Counted from the first letter of the stretch, positions 43,635 to 52,781 are shown. The stretch: 64,000 bases of DNA from Oscillospiraceae bacterium (GCA_009782405.1 WRJC01000002.1:1-64000), one strand, 5' to 3'. Translations and numbers: made by a program. The notes: generated by a model not told the origin, from the sequence alone.

Positions 43635-45830
43635 TCAGTCGTTTTTGTTTTGTTCCATCCATTTTGCCAGCTGCGCAGCAAGCTCCGTGTTTCCCGAAAC
43701 AGCTTTTTCCTGCTCGTTTTGTTTTTCGAGGTATTTTTTCACTTCCATTTTATTTGCCCCCGCTTCGGCGCGGCGCTTTTCGAAGTCGGCCGCTTTTTCG
43801 CGGTGACCGCATATGCATTCAAATATCTTTTTTTCGCCTTCGCCCCTCATTTGCAATTTTTTGTGGCAATTCGGGCACCGGGCATTGGTTTCGATTATCA
43901 GGTTCTTCCGGTAACCGCATTCGCGTTCGGAACATACGAGCATTTTCCCCTTTTTCCCGCTCACTTCAAGCAAAAATTTTCCGCATTCGGGGCATTTCTG
44001 CCTTGTCATGTTGTCGTGTATGTATTTTGCCGAGCTGCCCGAAACCATCGAAACCAAATCCGCCGAATATTTTTTCATTTCGGCGATGAAATTTTCGCTT
44101 TTGGACATCCCCTTTCCGATCAGGCTCAATTGTTGTTCCCACTTCGCGGTCAATTCCGCCGATTTCAAATCCCGGGGCACAATCGAAATCAATTGGATTC
44201 CCTTTGAAGTGGGAAAAATTTCTTTCCCCCTGCGCTCCACGTAAAAAGCCGAAAACAGCTTTTCTATGATGTCGGCTCTTGTCGCCGGGGTGCCCAGCCC
44301 GCTCGTGCTTTGGAGCACGTCGCGCAAAGCTTTGTTTTCAACCTGCCCTGAAGGATTTTCCATTGCGGAAAGCAAAGCAGCTTCCGTGTATCGCGGAGGA
44401 GGCGTTGTTTTTTTTGCTTCCATTTCGCATGATTTAAAATTCAGCCTGTCGTCTTGTTTCATCGGCGGAAGGTTTTGTTCGGGTTCGTTTTCGCCGCTTT
44501 CTTCTTCTTCGTCGGCTGCAGTTCCGTCATATATCGATTTCCAGCCCGCAGCTTTGACGATTTTGCCTTTTGCGAAAAAATATTCTTGCCCGATTTTTAC
44601 GGTGAGTTTTGTCTCTTCGTATTCAAACGGGGGCGAAAGGACTGCCAGAAAACGTTTTACGATCAAGTCGAAAATATTGCGCTCTTCCGGCGAAAGCGCG
44701 AGCAAATTTACGCGCTCTTCCGTCGGGATTATGGCGTGGTGGTCGGTGACCAATTTGTCATTGACGAGGTAACGCGTCGAAAGCGGGCGGCTTTTTTGCA
44801 AATTTTTCGCCGCTGCCGCATAATTTCCCACGGCGATGCCCGATAGCCGTTCGGGCAAAGTCGCTACAATATCTTCGGTTATGTATCTCGAATCGGTTCT
44901 CGGATATGTGACGATCTTATGGAATTCGTACAGCGACTGCATGACGAAGAGCGTCTGCTTCGCCGAATATGCATATTTTTTGTTCGCATCGCGCTGAAGT
45001 TCCGTCAAATCATATGCGGCGGGGGGCGGTTTTTGCTTGTACTGCTTCGCCATTTCCGACACGATAGCCGATTTTCCGGCTGTTTCGGACAAGATTTTTT
45101 CGGCTGCCGTTTTGTCGAAAATTCTCGACAGGCCATCCTTGGATTTCCATAATGCAGAAAAGCCGTCAAATTTCGCCTGTATAGTAAAATATTCTTTCGG
45201 CGCGAAATTTTTTATTTCATTTTCCCTTTCGCAAATCAAGGCGAGGGTGGGCGTTTGCACCCGCCCTGCCGAAAGCTGCGCGTTGTGCTTGCAAGTAAGC
45301 GCGCGCGTCACGTTGAAACCCACCATCCAATCCGCTTCGGCCCTGGCCTTTGCCGAAAGATAAAGGTTGTCATAATCGGCTGCAGGTTTCAAGGAAGAAA
45401 ATCCGTCGCGTATGGCTTTGTCCGTCTGGGAAGATATCCACAAGCGTTTTGCCGGCTTTTTGCAACCCGATTTGATCAAAATCCAGCGCGCCACGAGTTC
45501 CCCTTCCCTACCCGCATCGGTGGCGATGACCAAGTCGGACACATCCGGGCGAAACAGCAGCTCTTTTACTGTTTTGAATTGCTTGGCGCTTTCCTTGATC
45601 ACGACAAGCTCCATTCTCTGGGGCAATATGGGAAGCGATTCGAGGCTCCATTCCTTGTACTGCTCTCCGTAGCTTTCCGGATCTGCGAGGGTCACGAGAT
45701 GCCCTAGCGCCCAGGTGACTATATATTTTTCCCCCGATATAAATCCGTTCTCATTTTTGCGGCAACCGAGCGCTTTCGCGATTTCTTTTGCCACCGATGG
45801 CTTTTCAGCCAAGACAAGCGATTTTGCCAT
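43635..45830 (-). CDS. topB: DNA topoisomerase III (type IA)
   Basis: This 731-residue protein opens with the TOPRIM domain (LVLAEKPSVAKEIAKAL, then ATDAGREGELVARWI). The type IA core carries the catalytic Tyr309 in TYPRTDSRY, and SAGRVQTPTLALI is present. The C terminus has zinc-finger-like clusters (CPECGKF, CSERECGY, CPNCHKK, CICGH). Topo III decatenates DNA and can act with RecQ. It is embedded in a run of carbohydrate-related genes with 28 bp before and 69 bp after, an unexpected place. The ORF is complete with no sign of decay. Confidence 0.95.
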   Translation of the reverse strand: MAKSLVLAEKPSVAKEIAKALGCRKNENGFISGEKYIVTWALGHLVTLADPESYGEQYKEWSLESLPILPQRMELVVIKESAKQFKTVKELLFRPDVSDLVIATDAGREGELVARWILIKSGCKKPAKRLWISSQTDKAIRDGFSSLKPAADYDNLYLSAKARAEADWMVGFNVTRALTCKHNAQLSAGRVQTPTLALICERENEIKNFAPKEYFTIQAKFDGFSALWKSKDGLSRIFDKTAAEKILSETAGKSAIVSEMAKQYKQKPPPAAYDLTELQRDANKKYAYSAKQTLFVMQSLYEFHKIVTYPRTDSRYITEDIVATLPERLSGIAVGNYAAAAKNLQKSRPLSTRYLVNDKLVTDHHAIIPTEERVNLLALSPEERNIFDLIVKRFLAVLSPPFEYEETKLTVKIGQEYFFAKGKIVKAAGWKSIYDGTAADEEEESGENEPEQNLPPMKQDDRLNFKSCEMEAKKTTPPPRYTEAALLSAMENPSGQVENKALRDVLQSTSGLGTPATRADIIEKLFSAFYVERRGKEIFPTSKGIQLISIVPRDLKSAELTAKWEQQLSLIGKGMSKSENFIAEMKKYSADLVSMVSGSSAKYIHDNMTRQKCPECGKFLLEVSGKKGKMLVCSERECGYRKNLIIETNARCPNCHKKLQMRGEGEKKIFECICGHREKAADFEKRRAEAGANKMEVKKYLEKQNEQEKAVSGNTELAAQLAKWMEQNKND

Positions 45831-45858
45831 ATCATTCCCCCCGACAAGATAATCTCGG

Positions 45859-46605
45859 TTATTTTACGGCGAACCTGCCGTTTTCGGCCATTTGCAATTC
45901 CAAATCGCATTTTGCCCTGCGGCCGAGTATCCGCCCTATATTTTCGGCGTCGCTGCGCATGACAAAATCTATTGCCTCGCGCTCGCCCATTCCGCCCATT
46001 ATTTTCCTCTCGGTCAGCCGTCTTATGAGAATTTTTTCTGCGGCGCCGATAAATATCGAATAATCGCAAAACCGAATAAGCCCGCGCCATCGCGGCTCAT
46101 CCAAAAGAAGCCAGTTTCCTTCAATTATCACAATCTGCCCGCAGACAAAAACGGCATCCTCCACCACATCGTGCATGAGCCTGTCATAGCCCGGCCAATA
46201 TACATCGCCGGTTTTCAAAGCCGCTATTTTTTCGCGCAGTTTTTCAAAGTCATATGTCTCCGCGCTGCCTTTCACGTTTTGCATCAAGATTTCGCCGCCG
46301 TCTTTTTTTATGTAATTGCTTTTCAGATATTCGCTTTTGTAATGGAAACCATCCATGCCCACAGCTTGCGCGGCGCTTTTTGCATATGCGGGGGCCAGCG
46401 ATTCCAGCAAAAGAGACATCGTCGTCTTTCCGGCCCCGCACGGCCCGGCCAAATAGACGACGATCCTGCGCCCGGCGTTTTGCCGCATTTCGTCGAGCCG
46501 CAAAATCAGCGGCACGAAAATATCGCTTATGTCCCGTTCGTGATATTTTGCTTTCACTTCGAAAGAATTCACGTTAAAACTGTATGTTTTCATTCCGTCG
46601 CCCAT
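45859..46605 (-). CDS. P-loop kinase of the uridine kinase/YggC-FrcK type
   Basis: This 248-residue protein has Walker A GPCGAGKTTMS near 52, the GMDGFHYKSEYL motif, KGSAETYDFEKL, a Walker B-like VIIEGNWLLL, and RRLTERKI in the lid. The DGFHY / KG-x-x-x-TYD combination fits the YggC / fructose-kinase (FrcK)-like branch of the uridine kinase fold more than true uridine kinase. The substrate is likely a sugar or nucleoside. It starts 3 bp after the stop of the binding-lipoprotein gene, so a role in phosphorylating the imported sugar is reasonable. MKTYS at 46593 is an alternative start. Confidence 0.82.
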   Translation of the reverse strand: MGDGMKTYSFNVNSFEVKAKYHERDISDIFVPLILRLDEMRQNAGRRIVVYLAGPCGAGKTTMSLLLESLAPAYAKSAAQAVGMDGFHYKSEYLKSNYIKKDGGEILMQNVKGSAETYDFEKLREKIAALKTGDVYWPGYDRLMHDVVEDAVFVCGQIVIIEGNWLLLDEPRWRGLIRFCDYSIFIGAAEKILIRRLTERKIMGGMGEREAIDFVMRSDAENIGRILGRRAKCDLELQMAENGRFAVK

Positions 46606-46608
46606 TTT

Positions 46609-48141
46609 TCAATGATCCAAATTCATGTAATTTTCGATTGTTTTTTCCAGGCCTTTTTGATACTTGGCTTCGTTTTTTTCGTAAACGGAAACCCAATCCG
46701 ATTTTTTGTTTCCCATGATGAATCGGTACTGCAGCCTGAGATCCCCTATGCTGTCCGTATGGTACGCCCCGAAATTGAACGAAAGGCCATCCCTGATTAT
46801 GTCGAGCATCATTGCGGATTCGTCGTCCCGAAGATATTTGGTTTTCAAGGCGATTTCATAATATGCGGGGGTGACGCTCCGGTAGCTTTCAGCGGCGAGC
46901 GCCTCCAAGGCGGCTCCCGCAAGTTCCGTATTTTGGCATGTTATGGGAATCGCCATTATGGAAAAATTGTCCTGCGCCCCTGTCATGTATCTTTCCTGTT
47001 CTTTGTTCCATTTCGGGTATGGCAATATCCCGTAATCCGTTTCGGTGGCTCTGAGCATTACGTTTTTGTAGAGCGTATTCGGCCAAAACAATATGTTTCC
47101 CGATGAAAAGTTGTTCAAGCAATTCATTTCTTCTTCTAAATTTTCGACAAGGGCGTTCACGCCTTCGTTTTCATACAAAAATTCATATGTTTTCAAAACC
47201 ATGTCCGCCATTTTCACCGTATTCGCCGCGAGCTCAGGATAACCGCCGGAATCCATGACCGTCACCGGCTGGTCGAAAGCAAACCACAAATTGTCTATGT
47301 ATGTCCCTACCGTTATCGTTGTCCCGAATCGGTCCCCTGAATCTTTTTTACCGTCGCCGTTGACGTCCACAAACGCCGATTTCGATATTTCGCCTATTTT
47401 GTCCAAAGTCCAATCGGAACTGAGAACTGTCTGGTATAGGTTTTCAATCCCCAAATTTTTGGCGTAGTCCTTGTTGTAGAAAACGCACATCGCCCTTGCG
47501 AGAAGTGAAAGCGCATAGTCGCCCTCAAGCAGGTAGCATTTGCCTCCTATCGACATTTCGGTTTTGAAATTGCTGCTCCACCACGGCTTTTCGCAATCGA
47601 CATACGGGAAATCGTTCACATTGAGGAACAGGCCCTGCATGGCGTAATTGGGCATCAATGCGGCATACCCCAAGGCGACGTCAAATTCGTCGTCCCCCGC
47701 CGAAACGCTGTTTTTTATGTAGTTGAAAAAATCGTATGCTTTGTCCCAGCTGGCGTCTATGATCCCGATGGGGTTTATCTTTATGTTGAGCCTGTCTTCG
47801 ACGATTTTGTTTCGTTTGTATATCGCATCGTTTATAATATCCCCGTTTTCGGCCTCCGCGAATATTTCGATTTCAAAAACGTCGCCGTCCCCGTAATATC
47901 CGTTGTTCCCGTTGCGGTGGAGCACCCTAAATTCCGCCCCTTTGAAATCGAGGTTTTCGGGAAGGCTGTCGCTTATCTGCTTTTCATCTTTTTTTGAATT
48001 TTCATCGGCTTCTTTTGCAATCGCGTCGTCGGCTTTGTTGTCTATGGCATCCTGCGGAGTTTTGTCGGCGCACGAAAACAGCATGCAGCACAAAAACGCA
48101 ACCGCCAAAAATGCCGCAGTTATTTTTTTTGCTTTCATCAT
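46609..48141 (-). CDS. Extracellular solute-binding lipoprotein (family 1-like)
   Basis: The 510-residue protein is read from ATG 48141 (AAAGGA seven bases upstream). It has a lipoprotein signal ending LFSC (Cys about 23), a Lys/Asp/Glu-rich linker, then a type-2 periplasmic-binding-like fold: DSLPENLDFKGAEFRVLHR, YKRNKIVEDRLNIKIN, DVALGYAALMP, ALSLLARAMCVFYNK. DVNGDGKKDSGDRFG near 250 is a calcium-loop sequence common in sugar-binding proteins of Clostridia. It would deliver sugars to an ABC importer, but no permease is in the window, so the importer must be elsewhere or the protein has become a sensor. Confidence 0.85.
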   Translation of the reverse strand: MMKAKKITAAFLAVAFLCCMLFSCADKTPQDAIDNKADDAIAKEADENSKKDEKQISDSLPENLDFKGAEFRVLHRNGNNGYYGDGDVFEIEIFAEAENGDIINDAIYKRNKIVEDRLNIKINPIGIIDASWDKAYDFFNYIKNSVSAGDDEFDVALGYAALMPNYAMQGLFLNVNDFPYVDCEKPWWSSNFKTEMSIGGKCYLLEGDYALSLLARAMCVFYNKDYAKNLGIENLYQTVLSSDWTLDKIGEISKSAFVDVNGDGKKDSGDRFGTTITVGTYIDNLWFAFDQPVTVMDSGGYPELAANTVKMADMVLKTYEFLYENEGVNALVENLEEEMNCLNNFSSGNILFWPNTLYKNVMLRATETDYGILPYPKWNKEQERYMTGAQDNFSIMAIPITCQNTELAGAALEALAAESYRSVTPAYYEIALKTKYLRDDESAMMLDIIRDGLSFNFGAYHTDSIGDLRLQYRFIMGNKKSDWVSVYEKNEAKYQKGLEKTIENYMNLDH

Positions 48142-48164
48142 TTCAGCATCCTTTCTTTTTTCGT

Positions 48165-49658
48165 TCAATCCAGCGCCAAAAGCGTCCTCGGCGGCATTTC
48201 TATTTTGTATTCCGTTTTGTTCCGCACCATCTTGATTTTGCCTTCTTCCGGGAGAACCAGCGACACATTGCGGGTTTTCGGATTGCGCCCTTTCAAATCT
48301 ATGGTCACCTCCACCGCGAAATCATTGAAATTTTGTATAATTTCCAGATCGTCGCCGTAGAGGTTCAAAGCGACTTTTGCGGGGGCGGAAAACGATATGC
48401 CCAGAGGCTTCAAAAGAATATCGCGAAAAGATTCAAGTTCCGGCATAGGCATTTCGGCGAGTCTCCAGTTGTCTTCCCCGGGGCGGATTACAAAAGCGCC
48501 GTTTTCGTGATCCATCGCCATATATTCCAAAAAACCTTCGCTGAAGCATATGGCTTTTTTTTCTTTTATGGCATTTTTCGCGTATATCGAGGCATCCGGA
48601 AAGCCGATGGCCTGATAGCCGAGGATGGCGGATTTTGCATTTTGGTCAAGGCAAATGTCCGGGACCACCGGTATTCCTAACATGCCGTAAAAACTCGAAA
48701 GGTATTTTTCTTTATCGGTGTCATGCCCGGGCATTTTCGGAACGGACACGCCGTTGATTTCTTTTCCGCATACGAGATAAGCCAGTTTGTGGAGCCCCGG
48801 CATTTCCTTTCTGATGGCGGCGGTATTTTTTATGCCTTCGTCGCCTTTGTACAGCGAGCCGTAACAAAACAGCATGGATTCCTTCGCGCCGCCGAGTATC
48901 GTCTGCCTGGCCTGCTCGAGATATGTGGCGGGGGTGGTGCCATAGGGGTCAAACCAGCCTCCCCCGCACTTTTCGGGGTCGAGTTTCATATCCCATGCCA
49001 TCATATAGAAAGCATGGGTCTGCGGGAAACGGCCCCAACGCTCATTGTCGGGATCGCGGGTCTCCGTGCCGCCCCAGATCAAATCAAAATTGCGGGTCTG
49101 GCGTATCACGTCGTAGCCGCGTTTTTGGAAATCCTCATACCACTGCGGATATTTTATGATTATTTTGCACGACGGGTTCACTTCGCGCGCGGGCCGAATT
49201 ATGCGGTCAAGACACATATCGACCATGACGTCGCTGTGGTAATCGTCAAAGCTGCGCCCCCCGCGGGCTTTTTCGCATTCTTCGCAGGTGCAGTCGGTAA
49301 AAAGGAAATCGTCAATCATCACAACGTCAAAAACAGCGGCGGTGCGGCGAAAAATGGATTCCATCAACTCGTGGTTGGGCGCATGGGAATAACAGGCGAT
49401 TTCGCTCCAGCCGTTTGAAAGCTTGTGCATTTTTGTGGTGGTGACGCAACCATGCACGATAAATCCTTCTTCAAGGAAACGGTCGCGCACCGATTCGAGC
49501 AACTCCTGCTCTATAAACAAATTTCCCCTGAAAGATTCGATGTACACTTTGCGCAAAGCGGAAGCTTTGCACCATTCGACTGCCGCTTGCAGCCCTTCTT
49601 GGGAACGCAGTTCCTTGTCCACCGACTGCGCGGCAAACAACGTAGAAAAAATGTGCAT
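48165..49658 (-). CDS. Unrecognised protein, probable TIM-barrel carbohydrate-active enzyme
   Basis: The 497-residue protein is read from ATG 49658, with GGAGGG seven bases upstream; the ATG at 49673 itself lies in that ribosome site. No signal peptide. Barrel-like strands alternate with acidic residues: VYIESFRGN, VVMIDDFLFTDCTCEECEKARG, CKIIIKYPQWYEDF, FDLIWGGTETRDPD, SMLFCYGSLYKG. The C-terminal 90 residues are beta-rich (VALNLYGDDLEIIQNF). The Cys pair in CTCEEC might bind metal. I do not recognise the family; it looks like an uncharacterised glycosidase. It heads the run with binding lipoprotein, kinase, topB and GH-like genes. Confidence 0.65.
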   Translation of the reverse strand: MHIFSTLFAAQSVDKELRSQEGLQAAVEWCKASALRKVYIESFRGNLFIEQELLESVRDRFLEEGFIVHGCVTTTKMHKLSNGWSEIACYSHAPNHELMESIFRRTAAVFDVVMIDDFLFTDCTCEECEKARGGRSFDDYHSDVMVDMCLDRIIRPAREVNPSCKIIIKYPQWYEDFQKRGYDVIRQTRNFDLIWGGTETRDPDNERWGRFPQTHAFYMMAWDMKLDPEKCGGGWFDPYGTTPATYLEQARQTILGGAKESMLFCYGSLYKGDEGIKNTAAIRKEMPGLHKLAYLVCGKEINGVSVPKMPGHDTDKEKYLSSFYGMLGIPVVPDICLDQNAKSAILGYQAIGFPDASIYAKNAIKEKKAICFSEGFLEYMAMDHENGAFVIRPGEDNWRLAEMPMPELESFRDILLKPLGISFSAPAKVALNLYGDDLEIIQNFNDFAVEVTIDLKGRNPKTRNVSLVLPEEGKIKMVRNKTEYKIEMPPRTLLALD

Positions 49659-49696
49659 GTTTTTTCCCTCCATTGTTCATATTGGTTCATGATTTG

Positions 49697-49726
49697 CGCA
49701 GGGAACGAAAAAATCCGTTCCCTGCG
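49697..49726. other. Strong hairpin after rubrerythrin
   Basis: CGCAGGGAACG (49697-49707) and CGTTCCCTGCG (49716-49726) form a perfect 11-bp stem with an A/T loop. No T run follows on the minus strand, so termination for rubrerythrin is plausible but not classical; ATTTTG follows on the plus strand. Confidence 0.55.
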
Positions 49727-49758
49727 ATTTTGTCATGGTCTAATTTGAAAACCGGCGA

Positions 49759-50301
49759 TTAAAAATATCTTTTGAGCAAACCCGCAAACGCCATTCCGTG
49801 GCGCGCTTCGTCTTTGCACATTTCGTGCACGGTATCGTGTATCGCATCGAGGTTGAGCTGTTTTGCCTTTGTGGCGATGTCCTTTTTGCCTTGCGTCGCG
49901 CCATGTTCCGCCATGACCCGCATTTCAAGGTTCTTTTTGGTCGAGGCATCTACTACTTCGCCGAGCAGTTCGGCAAATTTGGCGGCGTGGTCGGCCTCCT
50001 CGAAAGCGATTCTTTTGTAGGCTTCGGCGACTTCCGGGTACCCTTCCCTGTCTGCTTGGCGGCTCATGGCGAGATACATCCCCACTTCCGTGCATTCGCC
50101 CATGAAATTTTGGCGGAGCCCTTCAAGCACTTCGGGATCTACTTCTTTTGCCGTGCCGATTTTGTGTTCGTCGGCAAAAACCAGCCCGGTTTCGGGTTTT
50201 TCGTTGAATTTGGAGGCCGGAGCTTTGCACTGGGGGCAACTTTCCGGAGCTTCTGCGCCTTCGTGGACGTAACCGCATACGGAACAAACAAATTTTTTCA
50301 T
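49759..50301 (-). CDS. Rubrerythrin with N-terminal rubredoxin domain (reverse type)
   Basis: The 180-residue protein is read from ATG 50301 (GAGGAG eight bases upstream; the ATG at 50307 is too close). Residues 1-40 are rubredoxin-like with iron-binding Cys in CSVCGY and CPQC. The rest is a four-helix diiron domain with [27 protein letters not shown] and KDEARHG. The domain order is reversed relative to classical rubrerythrin, as in clostridial reverse rubrerythrins that reduce peroxide or oxygen. It is monocistronic with its own perfect promoter. Its presence argues for an anaerobe coping with transient oxygen. Confidence 0.95.
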   Translation of the reverse strand: MKKFVCSVCGYVHEGAEAPESCPQCKAPASKFNEKPETGLVFADEHKIGTAKEVDPEVLEGLRQNFMGECTEVGMYLAMSRQADREGYPEVAEAYKRIAFEEADHAAKFAELLGEVVDASTKKNLEMRVMAEHGATQGKKDIATKAKQLNLDAIHDTVHEMCKDEARHGMAFAGLLKRYF

Positions 50302-50345
50302 TTTCATTTCTCCTCGTTATTATTATTGTTTTTGTCATCATTAAT

Positions 50346-50374
50346 ATTATATACAGATTGCCTTGCAATGTCAA
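50346..50374 (-). promoter_or_regulatory. Consensus sigma-A promoter of rubrerythrin
   Basis: On the minus strand: TTGACA (50374-50369), a 17-bp spacer, TATAAT (50351-50346). No clear PerR-like box was found by eye. Confidence 0.9.
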
Positions 50375-50418
50375 GCAAAAAACAAGCAAAAAAATTTTAT
50401 TTTTTTTCGTTTTGCCTA

Positions 50419-50447
50419 TTGACATTTTTTGTTATATGTGTTATAAT
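50419..50447 (+). promoter_or_regulatory. Consensus sigma-A promoter of the GntR/DUF1648 operon
   Basis: TTGACA (50419-50424), a 17-bp spacer, TATAAT (50442-50447). Confidence 0.9.
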
Positions 50448-50460
50448 AGATATATAACAA
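50429..50460 (+). promoter_or_regulatory. Likely GntR (YtrA-type) operator
   Basis: TTGTTATAT (50429-50437) and ATATAACAA (50452-50460) form a perfect 9-bp inverted repeat separated by 14 bp and centred on the -10 box. This geometry suits a dimeric GntR repressor acting on its own promoter. Confidence 0.7.
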
Positions 50461-50496
50461 GTGCGCTTGAAATTTAAATTAACGGGAGGGATAAAA

Positions 50497-50874
50497 TTGA
50501 TAATCGAAATCAACACACAAAGCCCATCGCCGATATACGAGCAGATCCGCGACCAGATCGTATTAGGTTTGGCGGCAAAAAAACTCGTGCCGGGCGAAGC
50601 TCTGCCATCGGTGCGCAACCTTGCCGCAGACCTCGGAATAAATTTCCACACGGTCAACAAAGCCTATTCCATGCTTTGCGACGAGGGCTACATCGCGATG
50701 GACAGGCGCAAAGGGGCGATGGCGGCGCAAGCGGCTCCGGCCGGCGAATTGTTTTTGTCGGCGCTTTCGAAACGGATTATTTTGGCTGCTGCAGAAGCTG
50801 TCTGCCATGGCATGGATGCGGGCGAATTTGCTTCGCTGTGCGCCGAATGCCACAAACGTTCAAAAGGAGGATGA
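50497..50874 (+). CDS. GntR-family regulator, YtrA subfamily
   Basis: The 125-residue protein starts at TTG 50497 with GGGAGGG six bases upstream; longer frames from 50461 start at an unlikely codon inside the leader. The winged helix is typical: PIYEQIRDQIVLGLAAKKLVPGEALPSVRNLAADLGINFHTVNKAYSML. The C-terminal part is only about 50 residues and has no ligand-binding domain, which is the mark of YtrA-type regulators. It overlaps functionally with the next gene, 3 bp downstream, and probably represses the operon through the palindrome at the promoter. Confidence 0.93.
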   Translation: MIIEINTQSPSPIYEQIRDQIVLGLAAKKLVPGEALPSVRNLAADLGINFHTVNKAYSMLCDEGYIAMDRRKGAMAAQAAPAGELFLSALSKRIILAAAEAVCHGMDAGEFASLCAECHKRSKGG

Positions 50875-50877
50875 AAA

Positions 50878-52038
50878 ATGAATGAATTGAATGTATTTTG
50901 TTTTGTCACAAATATCGCCGTAACGGTTTTGATCGGGGCTTTTATGCCGATTGTCCCGATTCTGACGAGAAAATCTTTTCTGTTCGGCGTAAAAATACCT
51001 TTGGAGGAGCATGGTTGCGAAGAAGCGAAAATTTTGATCAAAAAATATATCGCAACGTGCTTGACAGGGACTATTGCCATACTCGCGCTCAATGTGGCGC
51101 AGTTCATCGCATTTCCCGAAATGACCCTGGCAGCCACTATGTATTTTCCGCTTTTGTTCGTCGCGGTCCAAATGGCGGCTTTTGTCCCAAATTGGAAGCG
51201 AGCCGTAAAATTGAAAGAGCAGAAAGGCTGGAAGGTTTCGGAATCTGTTTTCGCAGAGACAAAATCTTCCCATTCGAGGGGGAATCTCTCCGATTTGCCT
51301 TGGATATGGTATGCGGCAGGGGCCATATTGATTTTTGCGGGCGCAGTCATCATACTCGCGCGCTATCCTGAGCTTCCCGACCCTATGCCCACGCATTTTG
51401 ATATAAACATGCAGCCCGACGCATGGTCCGACAAAAATCTGATCAACGTAATGGCGCTGCCGCTGCTGAATTTCGCGATGCTGGCCATAATGTGGTTTGC
51501 CAATGTCATGTTCGTCAGGGCAAAGCTTCAAATAGACGCGCAAAATCCCGAAATATCCTTCGCGCAGCACCGCATATACCGCAGACGCATGGGCAACAGC
51601 ATGGGATTTATGACGCTTGGCATCGTCCTCGCGATCATTTTACCCGGATTTTTGACTGTATTCCCCGATTTAAATTTCCCATTTTGGATTATCATGGTTT
51701 TGGTGTTCGTCCCGATGGTGCCGCTTATAGCCGTTTCGATCGCCTCGGGGCAAGGCGGATGCAGGATAAAAGCAAATATGGCCGCCCTGGCCCAAAACCC
51801 CGAAAAGCCCGATACCGGCAAATCCGGTTTTGAGGGTGTTTCCGGGCGGGGTGACGACAAATACTGGGCCATAGGGATGTTTTACCACAACCCGGACGAT
51901 CCCGCCATAATCGTGGAGGACAGGTTCGGAAACAATTTGGGCTTCAACTATTCGCGCCTGCCCGTAAAGATCGGCGTCGCCTTGCTTTTGCTGGCGCTTG
52001 CCGCCATGTATGCGGCGATCACAATCTGGCTTATTTGA
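50878..52038 (+). CDS. DUF1648/DUF5808 membrane protein
   Basis: This 386-residue protein has about eight hydrophobic segments, including two near 5-25 and 60-80, a pair near 145-165 and 200-220, and a C-terminal one near 360-383. The DUF1648 signature LPDPMPTHFDINMQPDAW lies near 167-185, and DDKYWAIGMFYHNPDDPAI with FGNNLGFNYSR near 325-355 matches DUF5808. Such proteins commonly follow YtrA-type GntR regulators; SdpI-type immunity proteins contain DUF1648, so a role in resistance to membrane-active agents is possible but unproved. It starts 3 bp after the regulator with AAGGAGG. Confidence 0.88.
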   Translation: MNELNVFCFVTNIAVTVLIGAFMPIVPILTRKSFLFGVKIPLEEHGCEEAKILIKKYIATCLTGTIAILALNVAQFIAFPEMTLAATMYFPLLFVAVQMAAFVPNWKRAVKLKEQKGWKVSESVFAETKSSHSRGNLSDLPWIWYAAGAILIFAGAVIILARYPELPDPMPTHFDINMQPDAWSDKNLINVMALPLLNFAMLAIMWFANVMFVRAKLQIDAQNPEISFAQHRIYRRRMGNSMGFMTLGIVLAIILPGFLTVFPDLNFPFWIIMVLVFVPMVPLIAVSIASGQGGCRIKANMAALAQNPEKPDTGKSGFEGVSGRGDDKYWAIGMFYHNPDDPAIIVEDRFGNNLGFNYSRLPVKIGVALLLLALAAMYAAITIWLI

Positions 52039-52051
52039 AAAGCGCAAAAAT

Positions 52052-52084
52052 GCGTGAGCGGCGGGTTTTCCCGCCGCTACACGC
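52052..52084. repeat. GC-rich palindrome before the second two-component system
   Basis: GCGTG-AGCGGCGGG (52052-52065), TTTT, CCCGCCGCT-A-CACGC (52070-52084): a 14-bp stem with one bulged A. No T run follows. It looks like a REP-type intergenic palindrome. Confidence 0.6.
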
Positions 52085-52103
52085 GAAGAAAGGATAAAAA
52101 TCC

Positions 52104-52778
52104 ATGAAATACGATTGCCTCATAGTCGACGACGAGGAATTGCTTTCGGAAAGCACCCGCGAATATTTCAATACATTCGGGGTAAAAACCGAATGGGTCG
52201 CCGATTCGAAATCCTGCATCGAATTTTTTGCCGACAATATCGCCGGTTTGATTTTGCTCGATATAAATTTGGGAGGCTCGTCAGGGTTTGACCTATGCAA
52301 AAAGCTGCGGGAAACGACAGACATACCCATCCTTTTCATCAGCGCCAGGACAAGCGACGACGATATGCTCCTTGCCCTCAACATAGGGGGCGACGACTAT
52401 ATACAAAAACCGTATTCGCTTTCAGTCCTCCTGGCAAAAGTCAAAGCAGTGCTGAGACGTCATCAGGTCAATGCCGGATCCGTTTTTGAGCACGAAAACA
52501 TTCAAATTGATTTTGAAAATATGAGCGTCCATGTAAAAGGGGAAAAAATAACGCTCAAAGCGATGGAATACAAACTGCTAGCATACCTTGCAAAAAATAA
52601 AAACCGCGTCATAACAAAAAACGAGATTTTCAAGAAAGTATGGGAGGATTCGGTCACGGGCGACAACACGCTGAATGTGCATATACGCCACATACGGGAA
52701 AAAATCGAAGAAAACCCGAACGAACCGCGCCATATCAAGACAATATGGGGAACGGGTTATGTGTTCGGAGGGGATTGA
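52104..52778 (+). CDS. OmpR-family response regulator
   Basis: This 224-residue protein has a receiver with Asp53 (LILLDINLGG), acidic residues at 9-11 and Lys102 (YIQKPYS), and a winged-helix domain (about 128-224) with AMEYKLLAYLAKN, TLNVHIRHIREKI and IWGTGYVF. It is followed 3 bp later by its kinase and then by an ABC transporter, the layout of antimicrobial-peptide-sensing systems. Direct repeats at 53919-53937 before the transporter are a candidate binding site. Confidence 0.95.
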   Translation: MKYDCLIVDDEELLSESTREYFNTFGVKTEWVADSKSCIEFFADNIAGLILLDINLGGSSGFDLCKKLRETTDIPILFISARTSDDDMLLALNIGGDDYIQKPYSLSVLLAKVKAVLRRHQVNAGSVFEHENIQIDFENMSVHVKGEKITLKAMEYKLLAYLAKNKNRVITKNEIFKKVWEDSVTGDNTLNVHIRHIREKIEENPNEPRHIKTIWGTGYVFGGD

Positions 52779-52781
52779 CAA

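Noticed and set aside
45892..47106. 404-codon plus-strand frame
   Set aside because: Runs antisense across two real genes, the kinase and the binding lipoprotein, and has no ribosome site.
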